NCBI GenBank assembly: GCA_964585305.1
Contig: CAZPDM010000084.1
Coordinates: forward strand, 1-19,350
Source of the DNA: CAZPDM01 sp964585305
GTDB lineage: Bacteria; Planctomycetota; Uabimicrobiia; Uabimicrobiales; JABWCH01
Length of the DNA: 19,350 nt
Reading direction: 5' to 3'
Shown here: positions 1 to 8,026 of the stretch, piece by piece
Numbering within the stretch: position 1 is the stretch's first letter
Layout: each line of letters opens with the position of its first letter
Translations under genes and position numbers: made by a program
The notes under the pieces: model-generated
Seen by the model: only the letters and a program-made list of their open reading frames with translations
The model's database searches: none
Told to the model about the DNA's origin: nothing

Positions 1-23
1 ATTAGGTATTTACTAGAAATCGC

Positions 24-722
24 TTAAATCATAAATGGAGAAAGTAATTCAAAGATATCCTCGCCCAGTTCTGAAAATGGCCCGCTTCCATTTATTAAAT
101 CTTCTATTTTTGTAATAGCACCTATATTCTTGGTATTTCCACTTCCAGGATGATAAGTAGCAATTTTATATTTGGGTTGTGCGAAGAAATGAAAATCATG
201 TATTACGGAAGGAATTTTTTGTAAATCATCAAGAGTGTATTTTTTTTGTTCATCTATCACATCAATTGATTGACTATAAATTATACCAAGAATAAAATGT
301 CCAGAATATTGATAATAAGGAAAAACAATATTTTTATTACTATTTCGATTTCTGAAATAGCCTGTGAATGAACCCAATGTCATACCATTGACATTTTTAT
401 CATCAATACGATAGGTCGTTTTTATGTCAACTACAAAAAGTTTATTGGTTGTTTTATCTATAAATGTAATATCTGGATAAAAATTCTGTTGAGGGCACAA
501 TTTTAGTTCAATTCCATTATCTACAACAAATTTTTTGAGTAAAGGAAATAAAAGAAGTTCGAGAACTTTTGATATTATTTTAGTATCAAGAGATATCGTA
601 TATATATTTTTATATATATCAATAAAGCCTTTGACAATCCATTGGTTTTCATCAGTAGATATAGCTTTTTTAAACATAGTTAAAGCTATTTGAAGTTTAT
701 CCAGAAAATCTTCATTAGTCAA
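24..722 (-). CDS. EcoRV-family type II restriction endonuclease (predicted GATATC specificity)
   Basis: Predicted Mg2+-dependent DNA endonuclease of the EcoRV family, 232 residues (EcoRV is about 245). Seen: the PD...D-x-K centre as P83-D84, D99 and K101, matching EcoRV D74, D90 and K92 in order and nearly in spacing. A QQN-x-YPD block (Q78, Q79) corresponds to the EcoRV Q-loop. G193-S-G-N-T-K-N-I-G201 corresponds to the recognition loop that reads GATATC in the major groove, and its key G-S-G-N-T residues are unchanged. The S44-L-D-T-K block and the region around N131-I-V also match EcoRV as I remember it. The start is supported by an AAGGAG-like site about 9 nt upstream. The gene is divergent from the DHH-like gene. 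No methyltransferase is in the window; the cognate one would most simply lie just left of position 1. Family assignment is confident; activity and exact specificity are inferred. Confidence 0.93.
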   Translation of the reverse strand: MTNEDFLDKLQIALTMFKKAISTDENQWIVKGFIDIYKNIYTISLDTKIISKVLELLLFPLLKKFVVDNGIELKLCPQQNFYPDITFIDKTTNKLFVVDIKTTYRIDDKNVNGMTLGSFTGYFRNRNSNKNIVFPYYQYSGHFILGIIYSQSIDVIDEQKKYTLDDLQKIPSVIHDFHFFAQPKYKIATYHPGSGNTKNIGAITKIEDLINGSGPFSELGEDIFELLSPFMI

Positions 723-895
723 AACAAGCTCCTTTAGACATTTATCAAAACAAAGATTTTGTATTTTACCATAATTTTTTATTATTTTCCAGAAAATTTT
801 CTTAATAATTTTAGAAAGACTTGGTAAAATATCATAAATAAATTAAAAAATTTTTCAATATTTAGTGTCTTTTCACCTAGAAAGGTAAGGATGGG

Positions 896-2389
896 ATGAA
901 TTATCATACCATTATTACCCATGAATATCCTGATTTAGATGCAATGTTATGTTGCTATTTGTTACGTTACTACGGAAATAGTAAATATCCTGGGATAGAC
1001 CAGGCAGAAATAAAATTTGTTCCAGGGGGGCAATTGCCCAAATCTCCTGAAGAATTAGAAAAAGAAGGGATTTTAGCTGTAGATATAGGCGGTGGGAAAT
1101 TAGATACCCACCCTTCAGGAATGGAATGTGAAAGAGAAAAATTTGAACAATCTGCTGCCAATCTGGTTGCAACAGATTTAGAAATACATGAATATCCTAC
1201 GCTTAAAAATTTGCTAGAATTTACTAGATTGCAGGATAGCACCGGACAATCTTTGCGTTCAAGAAATCCCATAGATCATAGCCTGGCTCTTCCAAATTTA
1301 ATTAAAGGTGGGCTTTTTTATTTTGGCGAAAAATTTTTAGAAATGACGCATTTTTTTATGCAAATTTTCTCTGCTATAGAAATTGCTTCTCAACATGAAG
1401 CAATTCCCTTTCCTTTAAACGATAGCCAACACTTGATTGCATTAGATGCAAACTTTGCATATCTTCCTAAAAACTACAATTTTCATTCTTTATATGTTGC
1501 ATATCTTTCTCAAAAATTTCTGGGAAAAAAACTTATAACAGATTCTATTCCCAGCCAAGCTAATTCTTGGACAAATTTAAACACTTTTCTCATTGGCAAT
1601 GGCTTCCACGATCGCAATGAATTGCAAAAAATAAACACTTTCATGCAAAACTTACAAACCAATAACTATTTGCTCAATTCCCAATTACCTGTAGATCAAA
1701 CTGTTAGCGTTCCCTATATTTTAAAAGGATTTAGTCATCTTTATAATCAAGATTTATTACTTATGATGCCTCTGGCAGCAACATTATTTGATTGTATTAT
1801 TGCTTATGAAAATGTATGGCAGGAAGCTATTGAAGAGTATAAACAGAATTGTAAACTTTACACACTAGGAAAGCTAAAAATTGTTGTCATTACCGCTAAA
1901 AGTGGAATCGTTTCTAAAATTGCACGATGGCAAGATCGCGCAGATTTAATTGTTTTCCAAGATTCTTTAGAAGGGCATCTTAGTATTTCTATCAATAAAT
2001 TAGGTCGGTTACAAAATGGCAATCTCAGCCGATTAGCGGCTAGATTAAGAGTAGCAGAGCTTATTTGTCAAAAAGAAAATCAGTCTGAAATTACTCTTAC
2101 TGAAATGACTCAAATAGGCGAAAAAGTAGGTTGGTTTTTACACCAATCTTTAAAACTATTAGTACATGGATCTCCTAAAGCAAAAAGAGAGCCATCAAAA
2201 ATTCCCTTTGATTTGGTAGTTCAGCTTACACTTTCTGAATTCCAACGTGAAAATAAGTTGCCAGACACATTTTGTCCGCCCCAAGAATGTTATTTAAACA
2301 AATGTCCCTTTTACCCTCTAAGATTATCCAATTGTTTTGTCCATCGACAAAAATTTCGACCAATAGATGTTGAAACTGCGCCTTGTTAA
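896..2389 (+). CDS. DHH/MYG1-like predicted phosphoesterase with C-terminal Cys cluster
   Basis: Uncharacterised 497-residue protein. The N-terminus carries T8-H-E-Y-P-D-L-D-A16, which fits the first DHH-superfamily metal-binding motif (H-x3-D-x-D, here H9, D13, D15) found in RecJ- and MYG1-type phosphoesterases. A following A-V-D-I-G-G-G-K-L-D-T-H-P block resembles the VDVGG...DHH region of MYG1, and an A-T-D-L-E-I segment comes next. This suggests a metal-dependent phosphodiesterase or nuclease acting on nucleotides or nucleic acid, but the middle 250 residues are not recognisable to me. The C-terminus has C460-x4-C465-x4-C470-x9-C480-x2-H483, a possible Zn or Fe-S site. The start is preceded by an AAGG/TAAGG purine run. 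The gene stands alone, divergent from the restriction gene and closed by a strong terminator. The superfamily call is moderate; the substrate is unknown. Confidence 0.6.
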   Translation: MNYHTIITHEYPDLDAMLCCYLLRYYGNSKYPGIDQAEIKFVPGGQLPKSPEELEKEGILAVDIGGGKLDTHPSGMECEREKFEQSAANLVATDLEIHEYPTLKNLLEFTRLQDSTGQSLRSRNPIDHSLALPNLIKGGLFYFGEKFLEMTHFFMQIFSAIEIASQHEAIPFPLNDSQHLIALDANFAYLPKNYNFHSLYVAYLSQKFLGKKLITDSIPSQANSWTNLNTFLIGNGFHDRNELQKINTFMQNLQTNNYLLNSQLPVDQTVSVPYILKGFSHLYNQDLLLMMPLAATLFDCIIAYENVWQEAIEEYKQNCKLYTLGKLKIVVITAKSGIVSKIARWQDRADLIVFQDSLEGHLSISINKLGRLQNGNLSRLAARLRVAELICQKENQSEITLTEMTQIGEKVGWFLHQSLKLLVHGSPKAKREPSKIPFDLVVQLTLSEFQRENKLPDTFCPPQECYLNKCPFYPLRLSNCFVHRQKFRPIDVETAPC

Positions 2390-2428
2390 AAAAAACAAGC
2401 CTCAAAATATTTGAGGCTTGTTTTTTTT
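2388..2428. terminator. Bidirectional intrinsic terminator
   Basis: A perfect stem of about 19 bp (2388-2406 with 2410-2428, loop of 3) has a GC-containing core, an A-run on the left and a T-run on the right, so it can terminate from either side. It sits between the converging DHH-like gene and the AgcS gene, and the DHH-like stop codon lies at its left foot. Confidence 0.9.
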
Positions 2429-2438
2429 AAACAAAATA

Positions 2439-4199
2439 CTATATACTTATCTTTTTATTTGGATATTCTTCATTAAATTTTTCAGCATATTCTTTGACAG
2501 AGCTTTTTACTTCACGATGCAATAACCAAAGGCCAAGTAAATTTGGCAAGGCCATAACCGCAATCGCAACATCTGCAAAAGCCCAAACAATTGAAGTATC
2601 TACAAGACTTGCACAGAAAAATGCTGCTACATAAAATAGATGATACCAGAAAACTGCTCTATATCCAAACAAGAAAATAACCGCACGATCGCCATAATAA
2701 GACCATGAAACAGTAGTTGTAAAAGCAAATAATAAAAGACTAATAGCGATAATATATTGCCCGTAATCTCCAAATAGACTACGTTTGAAAGCTTGAGTAG
2801 AAAGTTGCGCACTGTGTACTAAGGATTTTCCATAAAGGGAAACATTCATCTGTTTTGATTTACCATCGTCTTTTTGGAAGAATGTTGGCTGCAAATTGCC
2901 ATTTTTAATGGATATTAAGCCAGTATATAGACTTTGTTTTCCAGTTTCATCTGTATAATAAAATTCAACATCTTCAGCAAAAGAACGCGCATGAATAATT
3001 GTATACCCTTTGTTAACTGCTTTTCCTTTTTGAACTTCGATTGTTCCTGTGTAATATTTTTCTTTATTTCCAAAACGCAAAATATCCCATACAGCTTGTT
3101 TATCTTGAGGGTTGGATTCCTGATAATCTCCGGCGACAATAACTAGATCATTTTGAGCAAATTTATTAGGAAATTTATCTTTCCATGAACCAGAAGCAAC
3201 TATAACTAGACCTGTAATCGTACAAATTATAATTGTATCAATAAAAGGCTCTAGCATAGCAACCATGCTTTCAGATACAGGCTCTTCGGCTTTAGCACTG
3301 GCATGGGCAATAGGAGCGGAACCTTGCCCAGCCTCATTTGAGAAAAGACCACGTGCCACACCACGACTGAACGCATACGAAAATGTTGCGCCCATAAACC
3401 CACCTACCGCAGCGTGTCCTGTAAAAATATTCGCAAAAATTGATTCAAAAGCTGGAAGAATATTTTCATAATTATAAATCAAAACAGCAAATGCGCCTAA
3501 CAAATAAAAAAAAGCCATAGTAGGAACAATACGCTCGGCTACTTGTGCAATGCGTTTAATTCCGCCAATGATAATTAAACCTAGCAGTATGGCTAATACT
3601 GCACCAGTAATCCATGTATCAATCCCAAACGCTTCTTTCATTGCAGCCGCAATATTATTGATTTGTGGAAGATTGCCTGTTCCAAAAGAGCAAATGACTG
3701 TTGCCATAGCAAAAAAGCATCCGAGCCAAACACCAGTCTTAATTACTTTGCCATTTTTACAGGTAAAATTTAAGCGATGTTTCATATAGTACATCGGACC
3801 GCCGGAAATCGTACCATCCACGGTTTTTTCGCGGTATTTGTGTGATAGCATAACTTCTACAAATTTCGTACACATTCCCAAAAAAGCAGTCATCCACATC
3901 CAAAATAGAGCAGAAGGTCCGCCTAAAAAAATAGCAAATGCTACGCCTCCAATATTTCCTGTTCCAACAGTTCCAGAAAGAGCTGTGCTTAAAGCCTGGA
4001 AATGTGAAGTGTCTCCAACATGATGCGATTTTTCATACTTTCCTTTTACTACATCTATAGCATGTCGAAAGTAACGAAATTGAGGAAATTTTAAATAGAT
4101 TGTAAAAAACAATCCCGTACCTAGAAGTACGTAAGGAAACCAAGGTGAACTGCCTAAAAAGCTATCAATTATCCTGAGAATTTCCTTCAAATGCTCCAT
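2439..4199 (-). CDS. AgcS-family sodium:alanine symporter with large extra soluble insert
   Basis: Inner-membrane Na+/H+-coupled amino-acid (alanine/glycine) symporter of the AgcS family. Seen: the family signature around A-L-S-G-T-V-G-T-G-N-I-G-G-V-A, the S-G-G-P-M-Y-Y-M segment, an R-G-V-A-R-G-L-F-S-N-E-A-G-Q-G-S-A-P block that is strongly conserved in the family, and multiple hydrophobic helices. At 586 residues it is longer than the usual 450-550. The excess is a hydrophilic, beta-rich stretch between about W339 and F471, just before the helix leading to T-T-V-S-W-S-Y-Y-G-D-R-A. A strong GGAGGAG site precedes the ATG. It lies 58 bp downstream of the alpha/beta hydrolase on the same strand and may be cotranscribed. 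Transport class is confident; the substrate is inferred from the family. Confidence 0.93.
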   Translation of the reverse strand: MEHLKEILRIIDSFLGSSPWFPYVLLGTGLFFTIYLKFPQFRYFRHAIDVVKGKYEKSHHVGDTSHFQALSTALSGTVGTGNIGGVAFAIFLGGPSALFWMWMTAFLGMCTKFVEVMLSHKYREKTVDGTISGGPMYYMKHRLNFTCKNGKVIKTGVWLGCFFAMATVICSFGTGNLPQINNIAAAMKEAFGIDTWITGAVLAILLGLIIIGGIKRIAQVAERIVPTMAFFYLLGAFAVLIYNYENILPAFESIFANIFTGHAAVGGFMGATFSYAFSRGVARGLFSNEAGQGSAPIAHASAKAEEPVSESMVAMLEPFIDTIIICTITGLVIVASGSWKDKFPNKFAQNDLVIVAGDYQESNPQDKQAVWDILRFGNKEKYYTGTIEVQKGKAVNKGYTIIHARSFAEDVEFYYTDETGKQSLYTGLISIKNGNLQPTFFQKDDGKSKQMNVSLYGKSLVHSAQLSTQAFKRSLFGDYGQYIIAISLLLFAFTTTVSWSYYGDRAVIFLFGYRAVFWYHLFYVAAFFCASLVDTSIVWAFADVAIAVMALPNLLGLWLLHREVKSSVKEYAEKFNEEYPNKKISI

Positions 4200-4257
4200 A
4201 AAATACTCCTCCGATTTAAAATTATGCTATTTAATTCAATTTTAAAATAAGTCACTA

Positions 4258-5415
4258 CTAACTTTGGATGTGGCTATATTTGCGAAGCCAGGTTTCAATA
4301 AATGGATATACTATCTTTGGTGCATTCAATCCTACATTCATGTCATTATGACCAAATCCTTCAAAACAATGAAAAGATTTGTCAGTACTTCCCATTTTTA
4401 AAAAACCTTCTACATACACAATACTTTCTGGCGCGAGTTTATCACGATTGCCAGTAATCATCAAAAGAGGAACTTTAATTCGATCGAAGTGTTCAGTATA
4501 TATATAGGGAGATTTTTGTCCTACTAAATATGCTCGAAATGTACGATTTTCAATCCAATCCGCAAATTGATCAAATACGCCAGAGCTAATATTGTTCAAA
4601 GTGGTATGCATAACATTTTCTACTAACTCTTTATTCATATTTGGCGGATACCAAAATAAAGACGCTAAATAACTATTGGCAATTTTTGTTACCGACCAAT
4701 GAGTAACTTTTTTTAACCATGAATTTTTATGAGTTCCAATAGAAGCCTCTGCATTTACTCCTGAATCTAGTATTCCCCAAATATTAGCAGTTGGAATATA
4801 GGGTAAATTTTTAGAAAGATTCCGAAGAGATTTGATATTCATTAGCCAGGGCAATATTTTATTGGATTGCCAAAATCCTAATTTTTGATTAGAATGCTCT
4901 GGTAATAATTCCCAAGCTAATCGTACAGGAGTTCCTATTGTTACCAACCCTCGTAAATGTTTTTGACGTTCTTTTGCTAATTCTATATCTCCCGTTGCAA
5001 CTTTTACATTATTGATAGAAATATAGCAAACACCTTGTAAATACATGTATGCTAACATTCCTCCTAAACTATGCCCTATCCAAATTGGTAGAATTTTTGT
5101 TGCTTCGGTAACATATTTAATAATAGCAGGAACATCATATATTGCTAAATCGTCAATATTGCTATAACTATGGCCTTGTCCACTATAAGCTATTCCTGCA
5201 CCATGCCCACGTACAGAAGGAAGCCATACATCATAGCCTTGTCGGTACAATACCCAAGCAAAATTATGTTCTAAAATTGGAAAATCCCATATACGATAAT
5301 TCTGAGCAAAGCCATGCATAAGAATTATCGGTGTCGCGCCAGCTCGTTTGTAACGTGCTAAAGCTATTTCAACATCATCTTGGGTAACAGTATATTCTAC
5401 AGTTAATGAATCCAT
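4258..5415 (-). CDS. Alpha/beta hydrolase (acid-lipase-like)
   Basis: Predicted esterase or lipase of the alpha/beta hydrolase fold, 385 residues, with no obvious signal peptide. Seen: oxyanion-hole H34-G-F-A, the nucleophile elbow G-H-S-L-G-G with S116, acid D325 in G-N-R-D-K, and H356 in F-G-H-N-D. Order and spacing make a complete triad. The N-terminal layout (H-G-F, then D-V-W-L-P-S-V-R-G-H-G) recalls the AB-hydrolase-associated lipase / lysosomal acid lipase group. The roughly 200 residues between the elbow and the acid form a large cap that I do not recognise. It lies between the flavodoxin-fold gene and the AgcS gene on the same strand. The substrate is unknown; the fold and triad are confident. 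Confidence 0.85.
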   Translation of the reverse strand: MDSLTVEYTVTQDDVEIALARYKRAGATPIILMHGFAQNYRIWDFPILEHNFAWVLYRQGYDVWLPSVRGHGAGIAYSGQGHSYSNIDDLAIYDVPAIIKYVTEATKILPIWIGHSLGGMLAYMYLQGVCYISINNVKVATGDIELAKERQKHLRGLVTIGTPVRLAWELLPEHSNQKLGFWQSNKILPWLMNIKSLRNLSKNLPYIPTANIWGILDSGVNAEASIGTHKNSWLKKVTHWSVTKIANSYLASLFWYPPNMNKELVENVMHTTLNNISSGVFDQFADWIENRTFRAYLVGQKSPYIYTEHFDRIKVPLLMITGNRDKLAPESIVYVEGFLKMGSTDKSFHCFEGFGHNDMNVGLNAPKIVYPFIETWLRKYSHIQS

Positions 5416-5436
5416 AAAAGTTATATTTAAAAATAA

Positions 5437-5475
5437 TTATTGGAATCTCATTAAAAATTAACAAGATTCCAATAA
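5437..5475 (-). terminator. Possible intergenic terminator/attenuator hairpin
   Basis: A 12-bp perfect inverted repeat (5437-5448 with 5464-5475) with a 15-nt loop lies just after the flavodoxin-fold gene stop. On the minus strand it is followed by a broken T-rich stretch. It could end that transcript or only reduce read-through into the hydrolase gene. Confidence 0.5.
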
Positions 5476-5480
5476 GCCAG

Positions 5481-6053
5481 CTATTTAATAAGTTTTTGGG
5501 CTAGTTCTTTTGCTTCACTCATTATAGAATGAGACTTCACATCGCCCTTATTACCCACACCAACTGCACGAAGCAAATGACGATCATCAAATCCATACCA
5601 CTTTAAGAAAAATTCATATCGTGGATAAATATCCTTAAATTGTTCAGGATCTGGATGTCCCTGAGCCATAACAAAAACTAATTTTTTCCCTTTTGACAAA
5701 CGACTTGCGTGCGCAATATCTGTTATATAATCTGGGGTTAAATAGCAATACGTGCGATCAATAAAAGCCTTCATCTGGCTTGTAATATCTCCATAGTATA
5801 CAGGAGTGCAAAATAAAGCAATATCGCAAGTTTTTACATCTTCCAAAACTTGGCTCAGATCATCCTTTAATACGCAAGTTTCTTTTACTTTTTTGCAACC
5901 CATGCAGGCTTGACAACCGCGATAGGATAACTGGTTCAAATAATATTTTTTAACTTCAGCTTTTAAATCTTGAGCAGTATGTAAAAATTCATCTGCCAAT
6001 AAATCTGTATTTCCGCCTACTCTTGGGCTGCCAATTAAACAAACTACTTTCAT
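5481..6053 (-). CDS. Flavodoxin-fold NAD(P)H-dependent oxidoreductase (iron-sulfur flavoprotein-like)
   Basis: Predicted FMN-binding reductase, 190 residues, cytoplasmic. Seen: the N-terminal G8-S-P-R-x-G-G-N-T phosphate-binding loop typical of NADPH-dependent FMN reductase / iron-sulfur flavoprotein families; a Cys-rich segment of the form C-x2-C-x2-C followed by a further Cys (residues about 47-60), usual in this group; and the F-C-T-P-V-Y-Y-G-D motif contacting the flavin ring. The start has an AAGGAAAG site upstream. It is the first gene of a possible three-gene run with the hydrolase and AgcS genes. Whether the cysteines bind a cluster is not decided by sequence alone; in many members they do not. 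Confidence 0.85.
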   Translation of the reverse strand: MKVVCLIGSPRVGGNTDLLADEFLHTAQDLKAEVKKYYLNQLSYRGCQACMGCKKVKETCVLKDDLSQVLEDVKTCDIALFCTPVYYGDITSQMKAFIDRTYCYLTPDYITDIAHASRLSKGKKLVFVMAQGHPDPEQFKDIYPRYEFFLKWYGFDDRHLLRAVGVGNKGDVKSHSIMSEAKELAQKLIK

Positions 6054-6140
6054 AAGCTTTCCTTAATTTTTTATAAAAGTTGAAAAAGACTTCTTCATTT
6101 CATCAGAAAAATAAATACATGTCAAGAAGAAATTAAAAAT

Positions 6141-6170
6141 AAAAAAAAGCGTGATTGCTCACGCATTTTT
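6141..6170 (-). terminator. Intrinsic terminator of the PH-domain gene
   Basis: A GCGTGA/TCACGC stem (6149-6154 with 6159-6164) with a TTGC loop is followed on the minus strand by a run of T. It starts within about 10 nt of the end of the PH-domain gene. Confidence 0.85.
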
Positions 6171-7103
6171 CTATTTTTTTTCTTCGTCTTGTTTTATGAT
6201 TTTAGTTGTATCGTCTTTTCTTCGTAAATATTCTCGGCGTTCCATTTCCTGCAGCATAATTGTTCGCAATCCTTCAGGATTAGGGATTCCATAAAGAGAA
6301 TAAAAACTTGGTGCTCGTGGAACAGTTACAGAATGCCCACCCCCCATAGTAACTTGTAATGAAGGACCAACCGGCAATTTTTGCTGGGCACCGACCATCA
6401 AAATAGCCTGATCACTACCTGTTCCGATTCCTGAAGCGGAAATTGGAATCAAAGTTCCAAAATTAAACAATTTTCCTAAAACATCACGATGTAAAATTAA
6501 ATCCTCAATTTTACTATATAACAAATCACGCTCACGTGTAATGATAAATCCAAATCTAATAATTACACGACGATTTGTAATATAATACCGATGAGAACGC
6601 CGATAACTATTGGCAGAAATTAAACCTCCTAAACCAATCAAAATAATCCAGTAATTAGATATTTCATCAGGATTAAATTTATTTTTTATTGTTTTAAATA
6701 TCGGCCAATTTTCTCTCATATCTTTTGTATAAGTTTGGAGAGTTGAAGATTGCCAATATTCTTTTGCTATTTTTAAAATAGATTGGCGTTCTTGATGTAA
6801 ATACATTCCACTTACAATCAAAAGAATAGCTAAAAGTAGCCAATACCAGTTTATTCTTAAAAATGATACAATGGCAGCAGGAATAAAAATAAGTAATGAC
6901 CATGTTGTCCAAAGTAAAACACTTGTTCCTTGTTTTCCTAAAGGCGATTGGCTAAAGAACGCAAGCAATTCTTGCTTAAATAGAATCATTACTAAGCCAA
7001 TAATAGCTAAATAAAGCCATGTCAAATATAAATGAAACATTGCAAAAATATGAGGATTTGTTTTTTTTAATACTTTTTCGCCTTTTATTAGAGCTAAGGA
7101 CAT
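6171..7103 (-). CDS. Membrane protein with bacterial PH (bPH2/YdbS-like) domain
   Basis: Membrane protein of unknown function, 310 residues from the chosen start. The ATG at 7103 is preceded by GAAAGGAT at good spacing; an in-frame ATG ten codons further up (7133) has no such site. Hydrophobic segments: two near the N-terminus (around L-Y-L-T-W-L-Y-L-A-I-I-G and the W-S-L-L-I-F-I-P stretch), one around W-Y-W-L-L-L-A-I-L-L-I-V, and one near Y-W-I-I-L-I-G-L-G-G. These are followed by the bPH2 pattern R-Y-Y-I-T-N-R-R-V-I-I-R-F-G, then I-E-D-L-I-L and F-N-F-G-T-L. The C-terminus is highly charged. PH-like domains of this type are found in membrane-associated stress and envelope proteins; no specific role can be read here. 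Confidence 0.8.
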   Translation of the reverse strand: MSLALIKGEKVLKKTNPHIFAMFHLYLTWLYLAIIGLVMILFKQELLAFFSQSPLGKQGTSVLLWTTWSLLIFIPAAIVSFLRINWYWLLLAILLIVSGMYLHQERQSILKIAKEYWQSSTLQTYTKDMRENWPIFKTIKNKFNPDEISNYWIILIGLGGLISANSYRRSHRYYITNRRVIIRFGFIITRERDLLYSKIEDLILHRDVLGKLFNFGTLIPISASGIGTGSDQAILMVGAQQKLPVGPSLQVTMGGGHSVTVPRAPSFYSLYGIPNPEGLRTIMLQEMERREYLRRKDDTTKIIKQDEEKK

Positions 7104-7149
7104 GCTGTATCCTTTCTTAAAAAAAATTGGCAATAATCTTGAAATCTAT

Positions 7150-7163
7150 GCTATAATTATAGC
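7150..7163. promoter_or_regulatory. Palindromic divergent -10 region
   Basis: A perfect 14-bp palindrome, GCTATAATTATAGC, contains a TATAAT box on each strand. On the plus strand it is an extended -10 (TGCTATAAT), with a TTGGCA 19 bp upstream (7127-7132), pointing to ttcA about 50 bp away. On the minus strand the second TATAAT points to the PH-domain gene about 53 bp away. The -35 boxes are poor. The placement between two divergent starts supports a shared promoter. Confidence 0.55.
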
Positions 7164-7206
7164 TCATATTCCGATCAAATAATCATAAATTTTCTTGGAT
7201 AAACTT

Positions 7207-7959
7207 ATGCAGCAAAATCTTCAACAAAGAAGACTATATTTTTTAACTAAAAAATTTAAACAAACACAAAAACAATTTGAATTGATACAAGAAAACGATA
7301 AAATAGGCATTGGAGTATCCGGAGGTAAGGATAGTATAACATTGGCCTTATTGCTACAATATTATCAAAGAATTGTCCCATTTAAATTTGAATTTTTTCC
7401 TATTCATTTACAATGGGATTTCCAAATAGAAAAAGAACAAAAACAGCAAGTTTTAAAAGATTTTTTTCAACAACAATCTTTAGACTTACAATGTATTTCT
7501 ACTAATTATGATCAAACTCCTCGGCACCAAGCAGTTAGTCCATGTTTTTCCTGCGCTTGGAATCGGCGAAAAGCGTTATTTCAATATTGCTATGAACACG
7601 GATATAATAAATTGGCTTTAGGACATCATCTTGATGATGCTGCGGAAACAAGCTTGATGAACCTTTTTTTTCATGGAAATCTGGAAACCATGATGCCTAA
7701 AGTTAAATTTTTTGATGGCAAAATTGAACTTATTCGCCCACTTATTCTTACCCCAGAAAAAGAAGTTATTCAATTTTCCAAAACACTGGATTTTAAATTC
7801 TATGGGTGTTCCTGCCCAAGTCATGATCCTTCTCAACGTGATCATGCTGGACAAATTTTAGAATCTTTTGGACACCTTGCAACAAATGTTAAACATAATA
7901 TTTGGCATGCCTCCATGTTATGGCAACAACAAAACCTAAATAATAACAAACAATGTTAA
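7207..7959 (+). CDS. ttcA: TtcA-family tRNA 2-thiocytidine biosynthesis protein
   Basis: Predicted ATP-dependent enzyme that thiolates cytidine 32 of certain tRNAs using a [4Fe-4S] cluster. Seen (numbered from ATG 7207): PP-loop S38-G-G-K-D-S43, the C113-F-S-C116 pair in S-P-C-F-S-C-A-W, the L-A-L-G-H-H-x-D-D-x-x-E-T motif, and a C-terminal G-C-S-C-P (C201, C203) that can supply the third cluster ligand. That is the TtcA arrangement rather than TilS. It is about 250 residues, shorter than the 311-residue E. coli protein. The ATG at 7207 has a GGA 7 nt upstream; a TTG start at 7195 would add four residues and lacks a clear ribosome site. asnS follows 67 bp later, so the pair may form a translation-related unit. 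Confidence 0.88.
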   Translation: MQQNLQQRRLYFLTKKFKQTQKQFELIQENDKIGIGVSGGKDSITLALLLQYYQRIVPFKFEFFPIHLQWDFQIEKEQKQQVLKDFFQQQSLDLQCISTNYDQTPRHQAVSPCFSCAWNRRKALFQYCYEHGYNKLALGHHLDDAAETSLMNLFFHGNLETMMPKVKFFDGKIELIRPLILTPEKEVIQFSKTLDFKFYGCSCPSHDPSQRDHAGQILESFGHLATNVKHNIWHASMLWQQQNLNNNKQC

Positions 7960-8026
7960 GTGAGAAGATTGAACTATTACCAACTCATAATTTTTTTCTG
8001 CCAAATTAGAAAGGCATTTATTTTTT

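Noticed and set aside
2627..4023. Several small open frames on both strands over the AgcS gene.
   Set aside because: They are overlapped entirely by a gene with strong family signatures, show no recognisable motifs and lack ribosome sites.
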